Below are positions 18,718-26,087 of a stretch of DNA of 49,138 bases, in pieces (the first letter of the stretch is position 1; each line of letters begins with the position of its first letter). The stretch lies in the NCBI GenBank assembly GCA_021208645.1, contig JAJOJL010000161.1, forward strand, positions 1 to 49,138, written 5' to 3'. This DNA is from Bacillus sp. (in: firmicutes) (lineage in GTDB: Bacteria > Bacillota > Bacilli > Bacillales > Salisediminibacteriaceae). The notes beneath the pieces are model-generated. The model worked only from the letters and a program-made list of their open reading frames with translations, ran no database searches and had not been told where the DNA came from. The position numbers were made by a program, and so were the translations under genes.

Positions 18718-19113
18718 TTAATAATCACTTGATAACTTTTGGTATAGGTTGAATCGTTTTGAGATTATAAAGAACAATGTGATAAACATGAGGGCAAATA
18801 CACCCATCACTAGAAATAGCTGACCTAAAACTAATATTGGTGAAAGATTTTCAAGACGAGCAACGGTGAATATTCCATTTTGATGGAACTCTAGTAGTAA
18901 TTTTATTGGTATAAAAAGGGCAAACATTTGTAGGAACAATCCGACCCAACGATGAAGCCCAGGTACGGGAAAGACAGCTAAATATAAGGCAATCCATAAT
19001 GCGCCAATTAGCCAACCGAAACTATAAAACCAATCGTAATTCGCACCAGCAAGCAACATGAATAAAAATCCATTTACAAACAACCCCATATAAAATGCGA
19101 TTAATTTCTTCAT
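18718..19113 (-). CDS. Uncharacterised four-TM membrane protein, divergent from ccoG
   Basis: A 131-aa hydrophobic protein with four predicted TM helices (about 3-22, 29-50, 56-76 and 95-118). It has few charged residues, a GLHRWVG turn, a LEFHQNG loop, and a short positively charged tail. I do not recognise the family. It has a good SD (TAGGAGG). It shares a 137-bp intergenic region with ccoG, and a single CRP/FNR-like palindrome lies exactly midway between its -10 (TACAAT) and that of ccoG, so the two are probably co-regulated. A role in respiration (oxidase assembly, a small subunit, or haem/copper handling) is inference from this arrangement only. Confidence 0.75.
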   Translation of the reverse strand: MKKLIAFYMGLFVNGFLFMLLAGANYDWFYSFGWLIGALWIALYLAVFPVPGLHRWVGLFLQMFALFIPIKLLLEFHQNGIFTVARLENLSPILVLGQLFLVMGVFALMFITLFFIISKRFNLYQKLSSDY

Positions 19114-19149
19114 AATACAGTCCTCCTAACATCATTTTCTTACACTTTT

Positions 19150-19155
19150 ATTGTA
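19150..19155 (-). promoter_or_regulatory. -10 box of the 4-TM protein gene
   Basis: TACAAT on the minus strand, 36 bp before the start codon. Its upstream edge is 29.5 bp from the centre of the CRP/FNR-like box. Confidence 0.6.
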
Positions 19156-19176
19156 CGATTCATTAATTTTGTTTTC

Positions 19177-19192
19177 GGTGACCTACCTCACC
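19177..19192. promoter_or_regulatory. CRP/FNR-family operator between divergent respiratory genes
   Basis: GGTGA-CCTACC-TCACC is a perfect 5+6+5 inverted repeat. It fits the TGTGA-N6-TCACA consensus of Bacillus Fnr and of CRP proteins with one mismatch per half-site. Its centre (19184.5) is equidistant from TATAAT (19214) and TACAAT (19155), which puts it near -41.5 for both promoters, the classic class II activator position. Confidence 0.7.
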
Positions 19193-19213
19193 AACGGTTG
19201 TTTTCGATTCCAA

Positions 19214-19219
19214 TATAAT
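19214..19219 (+). promoter_or_regulatory. -10 box of the ccoG-cytochrome c-oxidase operon
   Basis: TATAAT 31 bp before the ccoG ATG. No -35 of TTGACA type is found; the CRP/FNR-like box takes its place, as at activator-dependent promoters. Confidence 0.65.
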
Positions 19220-19250
19220 GAAAGCAACAAAAGGAGAGAAGGTGTAAAGC

Positions 19251-20504
19251 ATGAAGGCAGTTTGGATTCAGAGGTTCCGAAGATCCAGTCAACTGATTGC
19301 TCTTGCAATTCTAGTCTTAATTCCTTGGTTAGATATTATTAGGCTAGATTTAATAAACGGCGGGTTTGTGATTGCACGCACACATTTTCCTGTCAATCAG
19401 CTTTATTTATTGGTTATTGCATTTATATTTTCAATAATATTGTTAGCTTTATTCGCCAGAACGTTTGGGAGACTGTTTTGTGGTTGGGCTTGTCCGCAGA
19501 CAGGGTGGTCTGAACTTGGAGGAACGATTACGACAAGAATTCAAAAATGGAAAAAGATGAAACGATTCAATCAACGAAAAGTGAAATTATTTATTAATAT
19601 CGTTGCTAGAATACTTTTTGCTGTTCCACTAATATGGCTATTTTACAGTGTTTTAGTCAGTTACTTCGTGGCTCCCCAGACAATGGTTAGCTGGCTATCT
19701 GAAGGATTCCCAATGTGGTTTACTGTATTAGGTGTTAAATTTAGTGTCTTTGCCTTTATTGATCTTTTAATCATTCGTCATAGTTTTTGCCATTCTATAT
19801 GTCCTTATGGTCTAATGCAAAAATTTGTACAAAAGAACAAGTCATACAAAGTGACGTTTGACCCAAATCAATGTGTTGACTGCAATTTATGTGATATGGC
19901 GTGTCCAATGGACTTATACCCTCGAAATGTTAAAAAAGAAGATTCATGTATTAGTTGTCAAGAATGTATCGTGGCATGTGGGACTAGGGCAGAAAGTTAT
20001 CAGCAAAAAAACAGAGATTTTGGAACAGAAAATTGTTTGGCGATGACATTTCGTCCTTTTGAACCTACATTGAAAGAAAAGTTTGATAAGGTTTCCTACA
20101 GTTTGTTAGGAGGCGCTAGTATCTTGGCTCTTGTATTTGCCGTTTTGGTTATAGTGGACAATGGACTGCAAATGAAACTTACTCCCATTTCATCTGCTCA
20201 AGTATCTGCAGCAACCATGACTGATTCAGAGCATAAGCAAGGGTTTGAATTAGAGATCAGTAACAACACAATGGATGAGAAGGAGTTTGTTGTGGAGATA
20301 CGGAGCGATAGAGAGGATGTAAAGTTTATCCATTCTGGCTCACAGTCCATTACGGTACCCCCGGGAGAGGTATTAACAGAAGAAGTCATAGTCGGACTCT
20401 TATCGGAAGACATAGATTATGGCAGATTTAATCTTTGGCTAGATGTTTATCTTAATGGGGAGGTGGTTGATTCACTAAGAGGTGTTTTTTACTACCAACC
20501 TTAA
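19251..20504 (+). CDS. ccoG: CcoG/RdxA-type 4Fe-4S membrane protein (oxidase accessory protein)
   Basis: A polytopic membrane protein of 417 aa with five or so TM helices. The first Cys motif CGWACPQTGWSE follows TM2 (about residue 77), then CHSICPYGLMQ, and two ferredoxin-type clusters CVDCNLCDMACPMD and CISCQECIVACG. After the last TM (about 275-295) an outside beta-sandwich-like domain ends the protein. CcoG in Gram-negatives reduces Cu(II) for cbb3 oxidase assembly. The neighbouring oxidase-like genes support that role here, while a NapH/NosR-type electron transfer role is the alternative. It has an SD AAAGGAG and is the first gene of a three-gene operon under the CRP/FNR-like box. Confidence 0.85.
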   Translation: MKAVWIQRFRRSSQLIALAILVLIPWLDIIRLDLINGGFVIARTHFPVNQLYLLVIAFIFSIILLALFARTFGRLFCGWACPQTGWSELGGTITTRIQKWKKMKRFNQRKVKLFINIVARILFAVPLIWLFYSVLVSYFVAPQTMVSWLSEGFPMWFTVLGVKFSVFAFIDLLIIRHSFCHSICPYGLMQKFVQKNKSYKVTFDPNQCVDCNLCDMACPMDLYPRNVKKEDSCISCQECIVACGTRAESYQQKNRDFGTENCLAMTFRPFEPTLKEKFDKVSYSLLGGASILALVFAVLVIVDNGLQMKLTPISSAQVSAATMTDSEHKQGFELEISNNTMDEKEFVVEIRSDREDVKFIHSGSQSITVPPGEVLTEEVIVGLLSEDIDYGRFNLWLDVYLNGEVVDSLRGVFYYQP

Positions 20505-20524
20505 AAATAGAAAGAAAGGATGAA

Positions 20525-20914
20525 ATGATAATGAAAAACTTAATTCTTTATGTTGGATTTGGCGTATTTTTCCTATTACTTACTTTGGTTGTTTCTTTTG
20601 TAACAGTTGATTGGGGACTTGCTGAAGGATATGGTGAGCCATATTGGGGAGATTCAGAAGAAATAATTGAGGGGCAAAAGTTAATTACAGGTGCAGGGTG
20701 TCTACAATGCCACAGTTATCGTGGTCAGCTAGGTCAAGTAACAGGACCGACGTTAGATGATGTTGGTCTAAGAATGAACAAGCAGATTATTGAAACATTT
20801 ATACGTCATGGTAGTGGAGTAATGCCTGGATATGAAGGTAAATTAACAGATGAAGAAATTGAGCATTTATCCAATTGGTTAAGTACATTCCAAAGTCCAT
20901 ATTCAGAAAGGTAG
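20525..20914 (+). CDS. Membrane-anchored monohaem cytochrome c (NorC/CcoO-like small subunit)
   Basis: A 129-aa protein with one N-terminal TM anchor (about 6-28) and an outside cytochrome c domain. The haem site CLQCH is at about 59-63, preceded by the NorC/CcoO-type GQKLITGAG, and the axial Met is in GSGVMPGYEGKLTDEEI. It should pass electrons from the quinol/bc pool or another cytochrome c to the oxidase subunit encoded next. It is 20 bp after ccoG and 11 bp before the oxidase gene, so it is translationally close in one operon. An ATG at 20531 is an alternative start. The frame is intact. Confidence 0.88.
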   Translation: MIMKNLILYVGFGVFFLLLTLVVSFVTVDWGLAEGYGEPYWGDSEEIIEGQKLITGAGCLQCHSYRGQLGQVTGPTLDDVGLRMNKQIIETFIRHGSGVMPGYEGKLTDEEIEHLSNWLSTFQSPYSER

Positions 20915-20925
20915 GGGGAGACTGA

Positions 20926-22354
20926 ATGAAAAATCAAGCATTAACAAAAACAAATGAAAACTACGTGAGTTTTGAAAACTCAAACAATGTTGCTAGTAAA
21001 TTTTTATTAACTGCTGCCTTTTATCTAATTGCAGTAGGCTTTAACTGGTATTATTATGGCAATTGTATTAGTACAGCCAGGGTTCTTCCCTGATTTTGTA
21101 GATTTCGTAGCAATGCGTGGAATCCATCTCCAAGCAATTATTTTCGGATGGTTGTCTATGGCCTTAATGGGTGCTATGTATCATATCATACCTAGAATTG
21201 TTCAACATGATTTGTATTCTAAAAAGCTAGGAAACTTACATTATTACTTAATGCATGTTGGAATTGCCACAGTAGTTGTAACTTTATTAATGGGATTCAA
21301 CACTGGTAGAGAGTATTTAGAGCCAGTACTTTTCGTTAATGTAGCAGTAGTAATTATTTGGTTAGTTTTCTTTATTAATATTCTCATGACTGTAATAAAA
21401 GGTCATGTTCCTGGATTTTCAGCTGCTTTAAACTTTATGCTTTTGTCTATATTGTACTTAGGAATTAACTATTTATGGGCAAACTTCGGCTTCTGGACTG
21501 GTGTCCGTGATAATCTATCTATTTGGACTTTCGCCCATAATGCCGTAAACGGCTGGTTCATGTTTGCCTTAGTAGGTATATTCTATTATATGATCCCTAG
21601 AATGACTGGATTGCAAGGAAAAGATGCTCCTTACCCGCATTTCTTAAGTAAAATTCACTTTTTTGCAGTTTGTGTATTCATTCCACCATCTGTGCTTCAC
21701 CACTTGCTTTATAATGAAGCGCCTGTCAATAACTTCTGGAAAGCTGCAGGGGAATGGACGAGTGTAGGTATGTTAATTCCAACATTCATCTGGTTCTACA
21801 TTGTTGCTGTAAGTATTAAAAACAGTAAGAAACCACTTGGTGTACCAGGGAAATTTGTTGTTGCAACGATGGCATTTTATTTAGCAAACTGTCTACAAGG
21901 ATCAGCACAATCGATTCGATTTATCAACGACTTTACACATGCGACTCAGTGGGTAGTTGGTCATGCACATTTAGCGTTATTTGGATTTATATCCTTCGGT
22001 GTGTTCGGCTTTATATATTGGATTCTCCAACAGTATTATGGGTCCGACAGTTACAGCACTAACTTTGGAAACTCACACTTTTGGTTATCTCTTGTAGGTT
22101 TCCTAGGCATGTTTATTCCACTAACTATTGCTGGGTTGATTGAAGGTTCCATGAGAGGAACACACGATTTCTATGCCATTAGAGAAGCAATCCAACCGTA
22201 TTTACTTACGCGAGGAGTATTTGGTGGCGTGTCCTTAATAGCCTTTATTGTTTTCGCAATGAATATTTGGAAGGTTATTAATAAAGCAAAGAAAAATAAC
22301 TTCGAACCGATCAATAAAGATGAACATGGAGCGTATTTAGATAAGGCAAATTAA
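20926..22354 (+). CDS. C-family (cbb3-like) haem-copper oxidase catalytic subunit I, one N-terminal frameshift
   Basis: A 12-TM haem-copper protein of about 475 aa. It starts at ATG 20926 after GGGGGA. An extra T in the TTT at 21040-21042 shifts the frame (repair gives AVGLTGIIMAIVLVQP). Ligands visible are low-spin haem His in RGIHLQAIIFG, CuB/FeB ligands in FAHNAVNGWF and SVLHHLLY, and the two haem-binding His in VVGHAHLALFG. The YY of FYYMIPR aligns with the catalytic helix-VII Tyr of cbb3 CcoN. The glutamates that mark NorB are not apparent. It should therefore reduce O2 (or NO) at the membrane with electrons from the preceding cytochrome c. No CcoP, CcoQ or CcoS gene is present. Confidence 0.8.
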
Positions 22355-22364
22355 TACTAAGATC

Positions 22365-22402
22365 AACAGCGGTGGCCAATAAGAGGTCACCGCTGTTTTT
22401 TT
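22365..22402 (+). terminator. Terminator of the oxidase operon
   Basis: AACAGCGGTG pairs with CACCGCTGTT and is followed by TTTTTTT. It separates the oxidase operon from the ABC exporter operon. Confidence 0.9.
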
Positions 22403-22455
22403 GCTTATGTCTCAAGAACCGACCATTTTGAAATGACTATAATAATCTCCCGGAT

Positions 22456-22471
22456 TGTGACTAGAATCACC
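22456..22471. promoter_or_regulatory. CRP/FNR-family operator of the ABC exporter operon
   Basis: TGTGA-CTAGAA-TCACC matches TGTGA-N6-TCACA with one mismatch. Its centre (22463.5) is 28.5 bp before the TATAAT at 22492, so it lies near -40.5. Confidence 0.7.
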
Positions 22472-22491
22472 GCTCGTATTTATAAAGAATT

Positions 22492-22497
22492 TATAAT
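22492..22497 (+). promoter_or_regulatory. -10 box of the ABC exporter operon
   Basis: TATAAT 28 bp before the ATG. No good -35 is seen; the CRP/FNR-like box occupies that place. Confidence 0.6.
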
Positions 22498-22524
22498 GAA
22501 AGTAGAGGGGAAAGGGGGAATGAA

Positions 22525-23676
22525 ATGTCCATTCGAACATTAATTATTAGACATTTATGGAGGAATAAACGGAGGGTTATGGGCATGTTTCTTTGCCTTG
22601 TTATCGTCCTTACAACAATTTCTTCCCTTTATCACTTATTAGAAACAATGAATGATAGTCTAGGTAAAACATTTGATGAAATAGGTGCAAATATTATTAT
22701 AACCCCAAAACAAGATGAGCTTGACCTTGCCTTCGGGCATATTACCATTCAAGGGGAAAGAAAAAAACTCCAGTTAAATGAAATAGATAAGGTGCACCAA
22801 ATTCAGTATAGCAACTATATTGCACATATTTCACCGAAGTTAATCGATGAAGTCACGCTAAATAAGATGTCTGCAGCAGTCATGGGTCTCTTCTTTGAAA
22901 ACGAAAAGAAAGTAAAAATGGATATGACGTATGAAGGACAATACCCCGTTGATACAAAAGAGATTCTCGTGGGCAGTGAAGTTGCAGCGAAACACTCCAT
23001 TTCGATTGATGATACACTCACTTTTTTCAATGAAGATTTTAATGTAACTGGAATTCTCCATGATCAATCCCATAAAGAAATGAACCATTTTATCTTCATG
23101 GATTTAACAAAAGCACAAGCATTATTTAACCGCCCCAATGAAATATCACTCATTGAAATAGCCGCCCATTGCCACCGATGTCCCGTCCATGAGATTGCTG
23201 GGCAAATTAGGGTAGAAATGACAGGGGCAGAAGTTCGACCGCTAATGGATATTGCTTTGGCAAGAGAGGTAACATTGGACAGGTTTAGAATGTTCTTTTA
23301 TGTTGTTGCCATCATTCTCTTATTGGCAGGTTCCTACCTATTAATCTATTTCATGTCTTCTTACACTAGTAAACGAAGACAAGAGATTGGAATTTTTCGA
23401 ACTATTGGTTTTGAAAATAAGACCTTAGAGAAAATTATTTTGGGAGAAGCATTCTGGATGGGCACAATCGGAGGACTCGTTTCCTATATTACAAGCCTTT
23501 TGGTCGTTGCGTTTAGCAATTTCCTCTGGTTCGAAAATAGTCTATTAATCAACATTGCAATTTTAAATTTCCTTGCTGTTATGGGATTATCCATATTAAT
23601 GATGGCTATCGCCGTTATAGGTCCATTACGTTACGCTTCTACATTAGACCCAGTACGAGCGCTTCATAATTTATAG
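22525..23676 (+). CDS. FtsX/MacB-type ABC transporter permease with a Cys-x-x-Cys pair
   Basis: A 383-aa permease: one N-terminal TM (about 18-38), a large extracytoplasmic MacB-like domain, then three C-terminal TMs (about 257-280, 310-335 and 345-370) with KRRQEIGIFRTIGF between TM2 and TM3. The outside domain ends with HCHRCPVHEI, a Cys-x-x-Cys flanked by His near residue 214, which could bind a metal or haem or form a disulphide. The substrate is unknown. MacB/LolCDE relatives extrude or move lipids, peptides and lipoproteins rather than import solutes. It is the first gene of a permease-ATPase-permease operon behind a CRP/FNR-like box. Confidence 0.85.
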   Translation: MSIRTLIIRHLWRNKRRVMGMFLCLVIVLTTISSLYHLLETMNDSLGKTFDEIGANIIITPKQDELDLAFGHITIQGERKKLQLNEIDKVHQIQYSNYIAHISPKLIDEVTLNKMSAAVMGLFFENEKKVKMDMTYEGQYPVDTKEILVGSEVAAKHSISIDDTLTFFNEDFNVTGILHDQSHKEMNHFIFMDLTKAQALFNRPNEISLIEIAAHCHRCPVHEIAGQIRVEMTGAEVRPLMDIALAREVTLDRFRMFFYVVAIILLLAGSYLLIYFMSSYTSKRRQEIGIFRTIGFENKTLEKIILGEAFWMGTIGGLVSYITSLLVVAFSNFLWFENSLLINIAILNFLAVMGLSILMMAIAVIGPLRYASTLDPVRALHNL

Positions 23677-23695
23677 AAGTCAGGAGGGGTAAGAC

Positions 23696-24364
23696 ATGAT
23701 ACAAGTAATTGATTTAAAAAAATCTTTTAAGGATGGTAATCAATGGGTACAAGTTTTAAATGGAGTATCCTTTACCATACAGGAAGGAGATTTTGTCTCT
23801 ATAGTCGGTGCTTCTGGATCCGGGAAAAGTACATTGTTAACCATAATCGGAGCCTTACAGGAGCCTTCAGAAGGAAAGGTAATTTTTCAAGATAAAGATA
23901 TTACAACGGAGGCGAAGGAGGATTTGGCGGTTTTTAGGCAAAAGAATGTTGGTTTTGTTTTTCAGCAAATGCATTTAATACCGTATTTAACTGCTGAAGA
24001 GAATGTGATGCTTCCCATGCTTCCTTTGAAATTATCAAAGGAGGAACAATTGGAGAAAGCACGTTGGGCCCTAGGGAAGGTAGGGTTGGCCACGAAAGGA
24101 ACAAGGATGCCAGACCAACTTTCAGGAGGAGAGCAGGGACGAGTCGCGCTGGCTAGAGCAATTGTCAACAGACCTCCAATCATTTTAGCAGACGAACCGA
24201 CTGGAAACCTGGATTCAAAAACAGGGGAAAGTATTATGGAGTTGTTTAAGGAGTTAAATAACGAAGGGCAAACCATTTTATTCATTACTCACCATCCAGG
24301 TCATGCTTCTTACGGAAAGAGAAAATTTGAAATAATAGACGGATTCCTCCAGGAAACGGGGTGA
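23696..24364 (+). CDS. ABC transporter ATP-binding protein (MacB/LolD family)
   Basis: A 222-aa ATPase. Walker A is GASGSGKST at about 39-47, the Q loop is in FVFQQMHLIPYLTAEENV, the signature LSGGEQGRVALARA, Walker B IILADEPTGNLDS, and the switch His in LFITHHPGHA. It drives the two FtsX-type permeases encoded on both sides of it. It is 19 bp after the first permease and 4 bp before the second. Confidence 0.95.
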   Translation: MIQVIDLKKSFKDGNQWVQVLNGVSFTIQEGDFVSIVGASGSGKSTLLTIIGALQEPSEGKVIFQDKDITTEAKEDLAVFRQKNVGFVFQQMHLIPYLTAEENVMLPMLPLKLSKEEQLEKARWALGKVGLATKGTRMPDQLSGGEQGRVALARAIVNRPPIILADEPTGNLDSKTGESIMELFKELNNEGQTILFITHHPGHASYGKRKFEIIDGFLQETG

Positions 24365-24368
24365 TCCT

Positions 24369-25517
24369 ATGAACAATTTTCGCTTAGTTTCCCATAGTAT
24401 TTTTCGTAGAAGAAAGAAATCATTTATATTATTTACGTCCATTTTAGTTTCCGTAGCAATTATCGTTTCTTTTATCTCCTCGTATCAAGGGATGATGGAG
24501 GCAATTGAAACGGGAATAGACGACTATGGGAAAACCTTTATTTTATCTCCCTCAGGGGGCGAAGGAGCTATTTCCTATCACGGGATCCCAATTGTAGTAC
24601 CTTCAAATGATCCAGAAGAAAAGTTACCCCTCAATGCTTATGAACAAATCGTTGAATCACAGCAAGGATTGATCGGGGCAAGTCCTAGAATTATTAAGGA
24701 AGCATACTGGGAAGAGGTAAATCAAGCCTTAGTCATGGTTGGGGTTGATTTAGATGGGGAAAGATCCATGAAACCGTGGTGGAAAGTATGGGGGAACTGG
24801 CCTTCCCATGAAGATGAAATAATCATTGGTTTTGATATTGGAGACAAATTTGGCTTACATGCAGGGGATACCATGTCTCTGATAATAAATGGAGAAGAAA
24901 TGGAGTTTCGAGTTTCTGGAAGGCTTCACTATACAGGATACACGGATGATCGCCTCATCTACGTCCCTTATGAACACCCACACTTCTTGGCATCAGGTGA
25001 AGTAAGTTTTATGGAAATGGTCGTTTCTTTCCAAACTACAGATCAAGTAGCAGCCCCACAAGGTTGGCAATGGCGGGAACAACAAGGCCCTTTACGGGAA
25101 GAAAGGTTAGAATCGGTAGATAGGATTTCTCAATTTGCTCCTTATATTATTGGAGTAACGATTCTCCTTGGTGCATTGATCATTTGTATTACGTTGATGA
25201 ATGAGGTGGGGGATCGAAGAAAAGAATTCGCTTTATGGCAAGCAATCGGTTTACGAAAACAAAGAATTATAACCTTATTACTCATGGAGATTACTTCAAT
25301 GGCAGTAGTTAGTACATTTGCAGGGATTTTTCTTGGACTGCTGTTGGGGAATATTTGGTCTAGCCTTATGAGTGGTTTTCAATACTTTGCCTGGATTACC
25401 ATGATACAAGGAGTTTACTTATTTATTTTTATTTTGTTGGTCACGATTCTCGTTTCATTTTTGCCAATAGTGATGGCATTAAAACAGGAACCTATCTCTC
25501 TTTTAAGAAATGAATAA
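24369..25517 (+). CDS. FtsX/MacB-type ABC transporter permease, second subunit
   Basis: A 382-aa partner permease with the same plan: N-terminal TM (about 18-38), outside domain, three C-terminal TMs, and GDRRKEFALWQAIGLRKQRI as the cytoplasmic coupling stretch. It lacks the Cys pair of the first permease, so the two halves are not equivalent. It probably forms a heterodimer with the product of the 22525 gene and the ATPase. Confidence 0.87.
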   Translation: MNNFRLVSHSIFRRRKKSFILFTSILVSVAIIVSFISSYQGMMEAIETGIDDYGKTFILSPSGGEGAISYHGIPIVVPSNDPEEKLPLNAYEQIVESQQGLIGASPRIIKEAYWEEVNQALVMVGVDLDGERSMKPWWKVWGNWPSHEDEIIIGFDIGDKFGLHAGDTMSLIINGEEMEFRVSGRLHYTGYTDDRLIYVPYEHPHFLASGEVSFMEMVVSFQTTDQVAAPQGWQWREQQGPLREERLESVDRISQFAPYIIGVTILLGALIICITLMNEVGDRRKEFALWQAIGLRKQRIITLLLMEITSMAVVSTFAGIFLGLLLGNIWSSLMSGFQYFAWITMIQGVYLFIFILLVTILVSFLPIVMALKQEPISLLRNE

Positions 25518-25542
25518 AATTTACTGAAAGGTTGGATGAAAG

Positions 25543-25770
25543 ATGGATGATTTAAAATTAATTAGAAGTTTAAAATTTTATGTAGGGTTAGCGGCTGTGT
25601 TTATGGCTATTTTTGGAATTGGCGGCGGAATGCTCATGTATTTTAATGACTTGAAGGTTATTGGTGTTATATGGACCATTTTAGGCTCATTCTTCTCTAT
25701 TGCATTACCAGTAAAAGCATTGCACCATCCAGGAAGTAATCTAGAAAATAGCAATGAAATTTATGATTGA
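25543..25770 (+). CDS. Small two-TM membrane protein of unknown function
   Basis: 75 aa with two TM helices (about 11-33 and 39-57), a Gly-rich first helix (FGIGGGMLMYF), and a polar tail. It lies 25 bp after the exporter permease with an SD-like AAAGG and is probably the last gene of that operon. No family is recognised. Confidence 0.6.
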   Translation: MDDLKLIRSLKFYVGLAAVFMAIFGIGGGMLMYFNDLKVIGVIWTILGSFFSIALPVKALHHPGSNLENSNEIYD

Positions 25771-25802
25771 TAGAATTTGTGCAAAACACAAATGGTTTTA
25801 CA

Positions 25803-25963
25803 ACCACCACCATGAGTGGTGGTCTAAAAAGTGTAGTTGATTTACCCATCATACAAGCCCTTGCCACAGGGAACCTTGTAGCTTTGGTGAAGTGTTAAAT
25901 TGATTGCTTCTAAACCACTCTTTACGGAGATTTCCAAAGTGAAGAATGATATTTTTCGAAAAG
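25803..25963 (+). other. Gene-free structured stretch: two hairpins before a terminator
   Basis: ACCACCAC-CATGA-GTGGTGGT (25803-25823) and TACAAG..CTTGTA (25852-25880, with an inner CCT/AGG) are followed by the terminator at 25964. No start codon with an SD is seen. It may be a 3' UTR, a small RNA, or the decayed end of an insertion sequence. Confidence 0.4.
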
Positions 25964-25992
25964 AACTAGGCGATTTTTTTGCCTAGTTTTTC
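25964..25992 (+). terminator. Terminator before alaX
   Basis: AACTAGGC-GATTTTTTT-GCCTAGTT followed by TTTC. It ends the exporter operon or the structured stretch upstream. Confidence 0.75.
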
Positions 25993-26087
25993 ATATTGAA
26001 AAACTAAGTTTGGACACTATTTTTTTGTGTAAAACAATTTAATAGATGACTATAATAAGAAGATGAGTAAAAAAAAGGGGTGTTTTT

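Noticed and set aside
21056-22354. Calling the haem-copper subunit NorB
   Set aside because: The HNAV..YY helix and the C-terminal pattern are those of the cbb3 type, and the NorB glutamates are not visible. The HAHLALFG part alone is shared by both groups.
25803-25992. A confident call of an IS200/IS605 remnant
   Set aside because: Only hairpin shape resembles such ends; no transposase or TnpB codons were found.
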